Shown here one piece after another: positions 51,821 through 60,618 of a stretch of 64,000 bases of DNA. Made by a program: the position numbers and the translations under genes. The stretch lies in the NCBI GenBank assembly GCA_029202665.1, contig CP119326.1, positions 1,240,001 through 1,304,000 of the forward strand, in the 5' to 3' direction. The notes beneath the pieces are model-generated. The model made no database searches and was not told the origin of the DNA. It saw nothing but the letters and a program-made list of their open reading frames with translations. Each line of letters begins with the position of its first letter. The stretch's first letter is position 1. The DNA comes from Candidatus Brevundimonas colombiensis (GTDB lineage: Bacteria; Pseudomonadota; Alphaproteobacteria; Caulobacterales; Caulobacteraceae).

Positions 51821-53983
51821 GTGAAAGTCGCGTCGGTCCTCATTCCCCTGCCGGTGCCCGAAGCCTTCGACTACGAGGTTCCCGAGGCGCTGACCCTGAC
51901 GCGCGGCGATCAGGTCGCCGTGCCCTTGGGGCCGCGCCTGATCCGGGGCGTGGTGTCGGAGGTGTTCGAGACGACGGGCTCGAACCGGCGGCTGAAGGCG
52001 GTGGACAGTCTGCTGGACGATCCGGCCCTGCCGCCGGGCGTGGTCGATTTCGTGGAATGGGCCGGGCGCTGGACCCTGTCGGCGCCGGGCGAGATGGCGG
52101 CGACGGCGCTGAAGGGCCTGCGCGCGCCGCGTCCCCGGCCCGAGCGTCGGGTGCGGCGGATCGGCCAGCGTGCGCCCTCGCGGGCGACCCCGGCGCGGAC
52201 CGGCGTGCTGGAGGCCTTGGGCGAGCGGGCGATGACGGCGACCGACCTGGCGCGGGCGGCGGGCGTCTCGTCCGGCGTGGTCAAGGGGCTGATCGACGAA
52301 GGCGTGCTGGAGGTCATCGAGATCGAGGCCCGGGCGGCCTTCGACCGGCCGGATCCCGACCATGCGCCCGCGTCGCTGAACGGCGACCAGGCGGCGGCGG
52401 CCAAGGCCATGGCGGACGGCGCGGCAGGCGGCGGCTTCCGTCCCTTCCTGCTGGATGGGGTCACGGGATCAGGCAAGACGGAAGCTTATCTGGAGGCGGT
52501 CGCGCGGGTGCTGCGGGCCGATCCGGCGGCCCAGATCCTGATCCTGCTGCCCGAGATCGCCCTGACCCAGGCCCTGATCGAACGGATCACGGCCCGGTTC
52601 GGCGCGGCTCCGGCCGAATGGCATTCCGGCGTCGCCCCGCCGCGCCGCCGACAGGTGTGGGAGGCGGTGGTCGCCGGCCGCTGCAACATCGTGGTGGGGG
52701 CGCGGTCGGCCCTGTTCCTGCCCTTCGTCAACCTGCGGCTGATCGTGGTGGACGAGGAGCACGACGGCTCTTTCAAACAGGAGGAGGGGCTGGTCTACCA
52801 CGGGCGCGACCTGGCGGTGGCGCGGGCGCGGATCGAGGGGGCGGCGGTGGTCCTGGCCTCGGCGACGCCGTCGCTGGAGACGCTGTGGAACGCCCAGAGC
52901 GGGCGTTACGACTGGCTGAAGCTGGGCGCGCGTCACGGCACGGCGGTGCTGCCCGACATCGACCTGATCGACCTGCGCGCCGCGCCGCCCGATCCCCAGA
53001 CCTGGCTGTCGCAGCCGTTGCGCCTGGCCATCGGCGAGACCCTGGCGCGGGGCGAGCAGACCCTGCTGTTCCTGAACCGGCGCGGCTACGCGCCCGTGGT
53101 CCTGTGCCGGGCCTGCGGGCATCGGCTGACGGCGCCCGATACCGACAGCTGGCTGGTCGAGCATCGCTACACCGGGCGGCTGGTCTGTCACCTGACCGGC
53201 TTTTCCATGCCGCGTCCGAAACTGTGCCCGTCGTGCGGGGCCGAGGATTCGCTGGTCTCGGTCGGGCCGGGCGTGGAGCGGGTCGAGGAAGAGGTGCGCC
53301 AGCTGTTCCCCGAGGCGCGGACGGCGGTCTTCAGCTCCGACACCGCGCCCGACGCCAAATCGGCCCGCGCCCTGATCAAGCGCATGACGGACGGCGAGAT
53401 CGATATTCTGGTGGCGACCCAGGCCGCGGCCAAGGGTCACAACTTCCCGCGCCTGACGCTGGTGGGGGTGGTGGATGCGGACCTTGGGCTGCGCGGCGGC
53501 GACCTGCGGGCGGCCGAGCGGACCTATCAGCTGATGGCCCAGGCGACGGGGCGGGCGGGGCGGGCGGACAAGCCGGGCCGGGCCCTGTTGCAGACCTGGA
53601 CGCCCGAACATCCGGTGCTAATGGCCCTGGCGGCGGGCGACCGCGACGCCTTCGTCGAGGCCGAGATGGCCGAGCGCGAGGCCGCGTCCCTGCCGCCCTA
53701 TGGCCGTCTGGCGGCGATCATCCTGTCCAGCGAGAATGCGCAGGCGTTGGAGAAGACGGCCGCCGACCTGGCCCAGGCCATCCCCAACGCCGAACGGCTG
53801 GAGGTCTATGGCCCCGCCGATGCGCCGCTGGCCCTGGTGCGGGGGCGGCGCAGGAAGCGGCTGCTGGTGCGGGCCGACCGGGACGTGAACCTTCAGGCCT
53901 TCCTGCGGGCCTGGCTGGCGCGGGTCAAGGCGCCGGGTTCGGTGCGGCTGACGGTCGACGTGGACCCCTATTCCTTCCTTTAG
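51821..53983 (+). CDS. priA: Primosomal helicase PriA (replication restart)
   Basis: 3'-5' superfamily 2 helicase that reloads DnaB at stalled forks. 720 residues. GTG 51821 matches the family N-terminus (VKVASVLIPLPVPEAFDYEVP); the frame is open far upstream without support. Walker A LLDGVTGSGKTEAYLEA near residue 210, LLPEIALTQALIERI, Walker B VVDEEHDGSFKQEEGLVYHGRDLA. The zinc region is CRACG, LVCH, CPSCG: only five Cys, fewer than the eight of E. coli PriA. C-terminal QATGRAGRADKPGRALLQT. Divergent from the transaldolase gene. Confidence 0.95.
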   Translation: MKVASVLIPLPVPEAFDYEVPEALTLTRGDQVAVPLGPRLIRGVVSEVFETTGSNRRLKAVDSLLDDPALPPGVVDFVEWAGRWTLSAPGEMAATALKGLRAPRPRPERRVRRIGQRAPSRATPARTGVLEALGERAMTATDLARAAGVSSGVVKGLIDEGVLEVIEIEARAAFDRPDPDHAPASLNGDQAAAAKAMADGAAGGGFRPFLLDGVTGSGKTEAYLEAVARVLRADPAAQILILLPEIALTQALIERITARFGAAPAEWHSGVAPPRRRQVWEAVVAGRCNIVVGARSALFLPFVNLRLIVVDEEHDGSFKQEEGLVYHGRDLAVARARIEGAAVVLASATPSLETLWNAQSGRYDWLKLGARHGTAVLPDIDLIDLRAAPPDPQTWLSQPLRLAIGETLARGEQTLLFLNRRGYAPVVLCRACGHRLTAPDTDSWLVEHRYTGRLVCHLTGFSMPRPKLCPSCGAEDSLVSVGPGVERVEEEVRQLFPEARTAVFSSDTAPDAKSARALIKRMTDGEIDILVATQAAAKGHNFPRLTLVGVVDADLGLRGGDLRAAERTYQLMAQATGRAGRADKPGRALLQTWTPEHPVLMALAAGDRDAFVEAEMAEREAASLPPYGRLAAIILSSENAQALEKTAADLAQAIPNAERLEVYGPADAPLALVRGRRRKRLLVRADRDVNLQAFLRAWLARVKAPGSVRLTVDVDPYSFL

Positions 53984-53995
53984 GAACGGCCCGGT

Positions 53996-54403
53996 TCAGA
54001 TGGCCATGACCGTGCCGAGCAGGACGCGGGCGCCGGGGCGGCCCAGGGTCGTATTGGTGGCGGCCTGAAGATCGGCGGCCAGGCGGTCGACATCGGGCAC
54101 GGCGCCGGGGCGAAGGCCCGCGCCGAACCGCTGGGCGGCGGTGTTGTAGGCGGCGCGCAGGCGGGGCGCGGACTGCTGGGCGCGGGTGCGAAGCGCCGCG
54201 TCGGGTACGTCCACGCCCGTCTCGATGGTCAGAACCCCCCGCCGCCCGTCGGCGCGAATGATCGAGGCGGTGATGATCGGCAGGCGGAAATAGGTCTCGG
54301 CCGAGGCCGCGCCGCCGCCTTCCGAAGAGGCGCGGGCGGCGGGGGCGGTGGCGGCGGCCGCCGTCGCGGCGACGGCCAGTCCGAAAAGGGCGCGGCGTTC
54401 CAT
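53996..54403 (-). CDS. Exported hypothetical protein with Tat-like signal
   Basis: About 135 residues. Start ATG 54403 (MERRALFGLAVAATAAAATAPAARAS) gives an Arg-Arg signal sequence resembling a Tat signal. The mature part is ETYFRLPIITASIIRADGRRGVLTIETGVDVPD, followed by an Ala/Gln helix and GARVLLGTVMAI. No family recognised. Convergent with priA. An ATG at 54415 would add four residues. Confidence 0.65.
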   Translation of the reverse strand: MERRALFGLAVAATAAAATAPAARASSEGGGAASAETYFRLPIITASIIRADGRRGVLTIETGVDVPDAALRTRAQQSAPRLRAAYNTAAQRFGAGLRPGAVPDVDRLAADLQAATNTTLGRPGARVLLGTVMAI

Positions 54404-54427
54404 GCAGGAAGCCATAGCCCGAATCCT

Positions 54428-55447
54428 TTAACCCGCCGTTGCGCCGACCGGCATGGGCTTCAGGTCCAGCAGGGCGAACAGGCGGGCGTCCTCGTCCTGC
54501 TCGGGATTGGGCGTGGTCAGCAGCTTTCCTCCGACGAAGATGGAGTTGGCGCCGGCGAGGAAGCACAGGGCCTGCATCTCCGGGCTCATGGTCTCGCGCC
54601 CGGCCGACAGCCGCACCATCGCCTTGGGACAGACCAGGCGGGCGACGGCGACGGTGCGGACGAACTCGATGGGATCGATCTCACCCGATTTCAGAACGCG
54701 CTCGCCCAGCGGCGTGCCGGTGACGGGCACCAGGGCGTTGACCGGCAGGCTGTCGGGGTGGACGGGCAGGGTGGCCAGGGCGTGCAGCAGGCCGGCGCGG
54801 TCCCGTCGCGCCTCGCCCATGCCGACGATGCCCCCGCAACAGGTGCTCATGCCCGCGTCGCGGACGTGCTCCAGCGTGTCCAGCCGGTCCTGATAGCTGC
54901 GGGTGGTGACGACCTCGGCGTAGTAGTCGGGGCCGGTGTCGAGATTGTGGTTGTAATAGTCGAGACCCGCGTCCTTGAGCTGACGCGCCTGATCGGCGGT
55001 CAACATGCCCAGGGTGGCGCAGGTTTCCAGCCCCAGGGCCTTCACGCCCGCGATCATCGCGGCCAGTTTGGGCGTGTCGCGATCCTTCAGCTCGCGCCAG
55101 GCCGCGCCCATGCAGAAGCGGCTGGCGCCCCCGGCCTTGGCGGCCATGGCCTCGGCGATGACGGCGGTCGGCTCCATCAGTTTTTCGGCCTTCAGCCCGG
55201 TCTTGAAACTGGCCGATTGCGAGCAATAGCCGCAGTTCTCGGCGCAGCCGCCGGTCTTGATCGACAGCAGCTGCGACTTCTGGACCTGGCTGGGGTCGAA
55301 CCAGCGACGGTGGACCGAGGCCGCGTCGAACACCAGTTCCATGAACGGGCGGGCGAACAGGGCCTCGACCTCATCCAGAGTCCAGTCGTGGCGGGGCTGC
55401 GCCGCGTCGAGGCGGGCGGAAAGATAAGGGGACAGATCATCGGCCAT
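54428..55447 (-). CDS. bioB: Biotin synthase
   Basis: Radical SAM enzyme that inserts sulfur into dethiobiotin. 339 residues. The radical-SAM CxxxCxxC is TGGCAENCGYCSQSA (Cys near residues 68, 72, 75). GAAWRELKDRD, YYNHNLDTGPDYY (Asp/Asn region), CCGGIVGMGE (second-cluster Cys) and LSAGRETMS follow. Start ATG 55447. Not accompanied by bioF, bioA or bioD in this window. The C-terminal tail LKPMPVGATAG is normal. Confidence 0.96.
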   Translation of the reverse strand: MADDLSPYLSARLDAAQPRHDWTLDEVEALFARPFMELVFDAASVHRRWFDPSQVQKSQLLSIKTGGCAENCGYCSQSASFKTGLKAEKLMEPTAVIAEAMAAKAGGASRFCMGAAWRELKDRDTPKLAAMIAGVKALGLETCATLGMLTADQARQLKDAGLDYYNHNLDTGPDYYAEVVTTRSYQDRLDTLEHVRDAGMSTCCGGIVGMGEARRDRAGLLHALATLPVHPDSLPVNALVPVTGTPLGERVLKSGEIDPIEFVRTVAVARLVCPKAMVRLSAGRETMSPEMQALCFLAGANSIFVGGKLLTTPNPEQDEDARLFALLDLKPMPVGATAG

Positions 55448-55490
55448 GCCGCACGACTAGCATTCGCCGGCCGCATGAGGAAAGCCGTGG

Positions 55491-56975
55491 CTACGCCGCG
55501 CGACGCGAGCGGCTGGTCTGGGCGACGTCGGCCTGGTCGAAACGGAAGCCCGCGATCTGGCGGGCCAGGGTTTCGGCCTCGTTGGCCAGCTGGCGGCTGG
55601 CGGCGGTGGCCTGTTCGGTCATGGCGGCGTTCTGCTGGGTGATTTCGTCCAGCTGTCCCAGGGCCTGTCGCACCTCGGCCAGGCGATCGGCCTGATGGCG
55701 CGAAGCCGTGGCCATGCCGCCGGCCAGGTCGTCGACCGCCGCGACGCGCACGCCGATGCTGTGCAGGGCTTCGCCAGTCCGCTGGACCAGTTCGACGCCG
55801 CGCGCCACCTGGGCGGCCGATGTGGCGATCAGGGTGCGGATCTCGCCCGACGCCTCGGCCGAGCGCTGGGCCAGGGCGCGGACTTCGGCGGCGACGACGG
55901 CGAAGCCGCGACCGGCGTCGCCGGCGCGCGCGGCCTCGACCCCGGCGTTCAACGCCAGGAGATTGGTCTGGAAGGCGATTTCGTCGATCAGGGATGTGAA
56001 GCGGGCGATCTCCTGCGAGGAATCGCGGATGGCGGCCATGGCCTGGGTGGTCTCGTCCACCACGGAGCCGCCATGTTCGACGTCGCGGCGGACGGCCACG
56101 ACGGCCTGGGCGGTGTCCTGGGCGCCCATGGCGGTCTGTTCAACGCCGGCGGCGATCTCCTCGGCGGTTGCAGCGGTGCGTTCCAGCCCGGCGGCCTGGC
56201 GTTCGGTGCGCACGGCCAGGTCGTCCGAGGCGATGGCCAGTTCGCCCGAGCCGGTCCGGACCGCTTCGGCGCTGTCGGCCACGGCGCCGAAGGCCTGGCG
56301 CAGGCTGGCGGCGGCGGCGTTGAAATCGTCCTTCAGCGTCGCGTATTCGGGCGGGAAGTCGGCCTGGATCGCGACGCCGAGGTCGCCTTCGGCCAGCGTC
56401 TTCAGCGCCTGGCCCAGGGCGGCGACCACCTGGGTCTGGCGGGCTTCGGCCTCGGCCTTGGCGGCGGCGACCTGATCGCGCTCGATCGCCAGGGCGTCCA
56501 GATAGGTGGCGATGGCCAGGTCCATGTCCAGCAGGGCGCGCTGGTTCAGCTCGGCCAGGGCCTCGCCCGTCTGACGGTCGTGGGCGGGGCCGGCAAAGAT
56601 CTTGCGCGGGCGGGTCGCCACCGCCTTGATCAACTCGCCCAGCAGCACGCCGTAGCCGCCGATGTACCAGCGCGGCTCCAGGCCGATGCGGGCGTGGGTG
56701 CGGCCGATGGTGGTGACGGCGCGGCCATAGTCCTCGTCGATCCGCCCGTCGATAATGGCGTCCCAGTGTCCGATCTGGGCGGTCCTGGCGCGGGTCATAT
56801 GGGCGTCGTCATGGAAGAAGCGCCGCGTTTCGGGGGTGGCGCGGATACGGTCGTAAAAGGCGTCCAGGGCGCCCGGCGCGGCGGCGCGCAGGATGTCCTG
56901 CATGGCGTGGTAGGCGGCCGACGGCTCGGCCAGTCCGGCGAAGGCTGTGCGCTGTTGGATCGCGATGTCGGACAT
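55491..56975 (-). CDS. Soluble globin-coupled chemoreceptor (HemAT-like)
   Basis: 494 residues with no membrane segment. The N-terminal protoglobin domain (about 20-170) has the haem-ligand region GRTHARIGLEPRWYIGGY (His94). The middle is AEAEARQTQVVAALGQALKTLAEGDLGVAIQ (HAMP-like) and the C-terminal signalling domain contains SLIDEIAFQTNLLALNAGVEAARAGDAGRGFAVVAAEVRALAQRSAEAS, the MCP hairpin tip, with QNAAMTEQATAASRQL following. It likely senses oxygen via haem and signals to a CheA/CheW complex. No methyl-acceptor pentapeptide is visible at the end. ATG 56975. Confidence 0.92.
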   Translation of the reverse strand: MSDIAIQQRTAFAGLAEPSAAYHAMQDILRAAAPGALDAFYDRIRATPETRRFFHDDAHMTRARTAQIGHWDAIIDGRIDEDYGRAVTTIGRTHARIGLEPRWYIGGYGVLLGELIKAVATRPRKIFAGPAHDRQTGEALAELNQRALLDMDLAIATYLDALAIERDQVAAAKAEAEARQTQVVAALGQALKTLAEGDLGVAIQADFPPEYATLKDDFNAAAASLRQAFGAVADSAEAVRTGSGELAIASDDLAVRTERQAAGLERTAATAEEIAAGVEQTAMGAQDTAQAVVAVRRDVEHGGSVVDETTQAMAAIRDSSQEIARFTSLIDEIAFQTNLLALNAGVEAARAGDAGRGFAVVAAEVRALAQRSAEASGEIRTLIATSAAQVARGVELVQRTGEALHSIGVRVAAVDDLAGGMATASRHQADRLAEVRQALGQLDEITQQNAAMTEQATAASRQLANEAETLARQIAGFRFDQADVAQTSRSRRAA

Positions 56976-57085
56976 GGCTTTTGAACTCTACTCATACTGG
57001 CCGGACGCCCCCGTCACGGCCATGTCCCTTTAGCGAGTGGGGGTTTTGCGGGCGTTAACGCCACGCTTGTTCTGTGTCGGATCGC

Positions 57086-57101
57086 ATAAGGATATCTTTA
57101 T
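57086..57101. promoter_or_regulatory. Palindrome upstream of ahcY (candidate operator)
   Basis: ATAAGGATATCTTTAT, 7 of 8 positions symmetrical, 84 bp before the ahcY start. It resembles operators of ArsR-family SAH-responsive regulators (SahR type) found at methionine-cycle genes. No regulator gene is in the window. Confidence 0.5.
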
Positions 57102-57184
57102 ACGATCATTGCCCCCGCGCGGCTCTCGGGCTATGAGGCGCCAAATCCCTCTTTCGACCCCCCATTCGGCCAGGAGCCCGAGCC

Positions 57185-58576
57185 ATGACCGACTACATCG
57201 TCCGCGACATTTCCCTGGCCGACTGGGGCGATAAGGAAATCGCCATCGCCGAAACCGAAATGCCGGGCCTGATGGCGTTGCGCGACGAGTTCGGCGCGAC
57301 CCAGCCGCTGAAGGGCGCCCGCATCGCCGGTTCGCTGCACATGACCATCCAGACGGCGGTCCTGATCCAGACGCTGGAAGCTCTGGGGGCCGAGGTGCGC
57401 TGGGCGTCCTGCAACATCTTCTCGACCCAGGACCACGCAGCCGCAGCCATCGCCGCCAACGGCACTCCGGTCTTCGCCTTCAAGGGCGAGACGCTGGTGG
57501 AATATTGGGACTATGCCCACAAGATCTTCGAATGGGCGGACGGCGGCTATCCGAACCTGATCCTGGACGACGGCGGCGACGCCACCCTGCTGTGCGTGCT
57601 TGGTCCCAAGGCCGAGAAGGACATCTCGGTGCTCGACAACCCGCAGAACGAGGAAGAGGAAGCGCTCTTCTCGGTCATGAAACGTTACCTGAAGGAAAAG
57701 CCCGGCTTCTACTCGGCCATTCGCGACGCCATCGGCGGCGTGTCGGAAGAGACGACCACGGGCGTCCACCGCCTGTATCAGATGGCCGAAAAGGGCGAAC
57801 TGCCCTTCCCCGCCATCAATGTGAACGACAGCGTCACCAAGTCCAAGTTCGACAACCTGTACGGCTGCCGTGAATCGCTGGTCGACGCCATCCGTCGCGG
57901 CACCGACGTCATGCTGTCGGGCAAGGTCGCCGTGGTCTGCGGCTATGGCGACGTGGGCAAGGGTTCGGCCGCTTCGCTGCGCAACGGCGGCGCCCGCGTG
58001 ATCGTGACCGAGATCGACCCGATCTGCGCCCTGCAGGCGGCGATGGAAGGCTATGAGGTCCAGACCCTGGATGACGCCGCCGGCCGCGCCGACATCTATG
58101 TGACGACGACAGGCAACAAGGACGTCATCACCGTCGATCACATGCGGCAGATGAAGAACAACGCCATCGTCTGCAACATCGGCCACTTCGACTCGGAGAT
58201 TCAGGTCGCGGGCCTGAAGAACTTCAAGTGGGACAAGATCAAGGATCAGGTCCACCACGTCGAATTCCCGGACGGGAAGAAGATCATCCTGCTGTCGGAA
58301 GGCCGTCTGGTGAACCTGGGCAATGCCACGGGCCACCCGTCCTTCGTGATGTCGGCCAGCTTCACCAACCAGACCCTGGCCCAGATCGAACTGTGGACCA
58401 ACGCCGACAAGTACGAGAATCAGGTCTACACCCTGCCCAAGCATCTGGACGAAAAGGTCGCCTTCCTGCACCTGGCCAAGCTGGGCGCCAAGCTGACGAC
58501 CCTGACCAAGGACCAGGCGGACTACATCAATGTGCCGCAAGAAGGCCCGTTCAAGGCGGATCACTACCGTTACTAG
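57185..58576 (+). CDS. ahcY: Adenosylhomocysteinase
   Basis: Hydrolyses S-adenosylhomocysteine to adenosine and homocysteine, clearing the product of all SAM-dependent methylations. 463 residues. LKGARIAGSLHMTIQTAVLIQTL, NIFSTQDHAAAAIA, NLILDDGGDATLL, DSVTKSKFDNLYGCRESLVDAI and NAD-binding VVCGYGDVGKGSAASL, then NIGHFDSEIQV. C-terminal FKADHYRY is the universal ending. A CAGGAG site precedes ATG 57185. A palindrome at 57086-57101 and the next gene, 24 bp after the stop, complete the context. Confidence 0.97.
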   Translation: MTDYIVRDISLADWGDKEIAIAETEMPGLMALRDEFGATQPLKGARIAGSLHMTIQTAVLIQTLEALGAEVRWASCNIFSTQDHAAAAIAANGTPVFAFKGETLVEYWDYAHKIFEWADGGYPNLILDDGGDATLLCVLGPKAEKDISVLDNPQNEEEEALFSVMKRYLKEKPGFYSAIRDAIGGVSEETTTGVHRLYQMAEKGELPFPAINVNDSVTKSKFDNLYGCRESLVDAIRRGTDVMLSGKVAVVCGYGDVGKGSAASLRNGGARVIVTEIDPICALQAAMEGYEVQTLDDAAGRADIYVTTTGNKDVITVDHMRQMKNNAIVCNIGHFDSEIQVAGLKNFKWDKIKDQVHHVEFPDGKKIILLSEGRLVNLGNATGHPSFVMSASFTNQTLAQIELWTNADKYENQVYTLPKHLDEKVAFLHLAKLGAKLTTLTKDQADYINVPQEGPFKADHYRY

Positions 58577-58600
58577 GCCTCTGTTCACGCAGGCTGCGAA

Positions 58601-59806
58601 ATGACGAGGGCGTCCTGCGACGTCCTCGTCGTCGGCGCTGGCGCGGCGGGCATGATGGCCGCCATCGAGGCCGGGCGGCGCGGCCGCCGGGTGCTGGTTG
58701 TGGATCACGCCGAACGGCCGGGCGAGAAGATCCGCATTTCCGGCGGCGGGCGCTGCAACTTCACCAATCTGGGCTGCGGACCGGCGAATTTCCTGGGCGA
58801 GAATCCCCGGTTCGCCACCTCGGCCCTGCGCCGCTACACCCAGCACGACTTCATCAAGCGCCTCGATAAGGCCGGGATCGCCTGGCACGAAAAGACGCTG
58901 GGCCAGCTGTTCTGCGACGACAGCGCCAAGCAGATCGTCCGTATGCTGACGGATGACCTGTCGGCGGCGGGCGTGATGCTGAAGATGAAGACCGGCGTGG
59001 ACCGTCTGGCCCGCAACGCCGACGGCTTCACGGTCAATCTGTCGGACGGATCACAGGTCACGGCGGGGTCCCTGGTCGTGGCGACGGGCGGCAAGTCCAT
59101 CCCCAAGATGGGCGCGACCGGCTGGGCCTATGAGGTCGCGCGCCAGTTCGACATCCGTGTCACCGAGACACGCCCGGCCCTGGTTCCCCTGACGTTCGAG
59201 GCGGGCCTGCTGGAGACGCTGACCCCGCTGGCGGGCGTGGCGGTGGAGGCGAGCGTGGCCTCGGCCCCGTCGGAGAAGGCGCGAAAGGCCAGCTTCAACG
59301 AGGCGATGCTGTTCACCCACCGCGGGCTGAGCGGCCCGGCCATCCTGCAGATCAGCTCCTACTGGCGCGAGGGCGAGGCCATCGTCGCCGCGATGGCGCC
59401 GGGCCGGAACATCTTCGACGAACTGAAGGCGGCCAAGGCGGCGAACGGGCGCCAGGCCGTGCATACGGCGTTGAGCCACATCATCCCGCGCCGTCTGGCC
59501 GAGACCCTGTGCGCGCGCGAGGGGGCGGCGGGCAATCTGGCGGACCTGTCGGACAAGGTGCTGCGCAGGCTGGATCAGGCGGTCAACGCCTGGAGCGTCA
59601 AGCCGGTGGGGTCGGAAGGCTATCGCACCGCCGAGGTCACCCTGGGCGGGGTCGATACGGCCGCGCTGGACCAGCAGACGATGCAGGCCAGGGCGGTTCC
59701 GGGCCTGTATTTCATCGGCGAGGCGGTCGATGTGACCGGCTGGCTGGGCGGCTATAATTTCCAGTGGGCCTGGTCCTCGGGCTGGGCGGCCGGACAGGTC
59801 TGCTGA
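58601..59806 (+). CDS. NAD(P)/FAD-dependent oxidoreductase (HI0933/BaiN family)
   Basis: 401 residues. N-terminal FAD loop VLVVGAGAAGMMAAIEAGRRGRRVLVVDHAERPGEKIRISGGGRCNFTN, of which the GRCNFTN is the family signature. VATGGKSIPKMGATGWAYEVA marks the middle, and the C-terminal LYFIGEAVDVTGWLGGYNFQWAWSSG is the conserved FAD end. Cellular role is not settled for the family. 24 bp after ahcY, so possibly cotranscribed. ATG 58601. Confidence 0.9.
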   Translation: MTRASCDVLVVGAGAAGMMAAIEAGRRGRRVLVVDHAERPGEKIRISGGGRCNFTNLGCGPANFLGENPRFATSALRRYTQHDFIKRLDKAGIAWHEKTLGQLFCDDSAKQIVRMLTDDLSAAGVMLKMKTGVDRLARNADGFTVNLSDGSQVTAGSLVVATGGKSIPKMGATGWAYEVARQFDIRVTETRPALVPLTFEAGLLETLTPLAGVAVEASVASAPSEKARKASFNEAMLFTHRGLSGPAILQISSYWREGEAIVAAMAPGRNIFDELKAAKAANGRQAVHTALSHIIPRRLAETLCAREGAAGNLADLSDKVLRRLDQAVNAWSVKPVGSEGYRTAEVTLGGVDTAALDQQTMQARAVPGLYFIGEAVDVTGWLGGYNFQWAWSSGWAAGQVC

Positions 59807-60279
59807 TTTTTTCAGGGTGCAATCAGTGCGCTTTTCCGCCGACAGGGCAGAGACGGACGCCAAAAAAAACGTCTGAATAGTCTGAAATGTCCAGATCGAG
59901 CCGATCTCTGTCTGGGCGCGCGACGATGTCAAAGACCGGGGCGACAGTCTAACCGGGCTGGACGCCGCGACAGGCAGATGGTCGCTTGTCCGACGCAACC
60001 CATGGAAAAGACGCGTCTTCGTCTCGGCCGATAGGACGGCAGGCGGCGACGAAACGTCCTGCGGCCGCGCGACGCATGGCGGAGGAGCGGGGCGGCGCCT
60101 AGCTTGGAACGGCGGAACGGGCCCCTCTGGCGTCACCGCGACCTGGCGTCTTCCCCTTCCTTTCGCCGGGCCGCCGGGCGCGATGTCGGACCGCACGGGT
60201 GCGTCGACGCGGCTGGGCTTTCTTCCCCTCCTGGCCTCTGTCGCGTCGACCGCCCGACCACTGTGAACGGAAAGCCCGA
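59807..60279. other. Intergenic region with no supported gene
   Basis: About 470 bp. One A-rich tract (59863-59870) and short frames only. The 60104-60292 open frame has no ribosome-binding site and is probably not coding. I see no clear promoter or hairpin. Confidence 0.5.
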
Positions 60280-60584
60280 ATGCCGCTGTTGATGTGCCCC
60301 AATGACGACGCCGCCATGCAGACGCTGGAACGAGACGGCGTGCAGTTCGACATGTGTCCGACCTGTCGCGGGGTCTGGCTGGATCCGGCGAACTGGAAAA
60401 ACTGATGTCGGGCGCCGCCGCCGTGCAGGCCGCGCCTCCGCCGCAGCCGCCGCCGCCGCAAGGTCAGACGTGGGGTCACAGCCCGCCCTATCGCGAGGCG
60501 CGATACCGGGACGACCGCCATCGCGACGGCGACCATCGCTACAAGAAAAAGAAGCGCGACAGCATCTTCGACATCTTCGACTGA
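60280..60584 (+). pseudogene. TFIIB-type zinc-ribbon protein with a one-base frameshift
   Basis: ATG 60280 gives MPLLMCPNDDAAMQTLERDGVQFDMCPTCRGVWLD, the zf-TFIIB ribbon (CxxN/D...CxxCxGxWLDxGEL). The frame then reads PANWKN-stop where the family expects RGELEKL. The other frame (60354-60584) contains GELEKLMSGAAAVQ... and ends KKKKRDSIFDIFD, the usual basic tail. A missing base in GATCCGGCGAAC (about 60383-60391) explains this. A genuine mutation or a GC-rich sequencing error are both possible. Confidence 0.78.
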
Positions 60585-60618
60585 GACGGCGGGGGCGTCC
60601 CCGGTTCGACCCCGCCCC

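Noticed and set aside
57000..57184. SAH riboswitch upstream of ahcY
   Set aside because: I could not find the conserved SAH-riboswitch core or its pseudoknot arrangement; the visible signal is a DNA palindrome instead.
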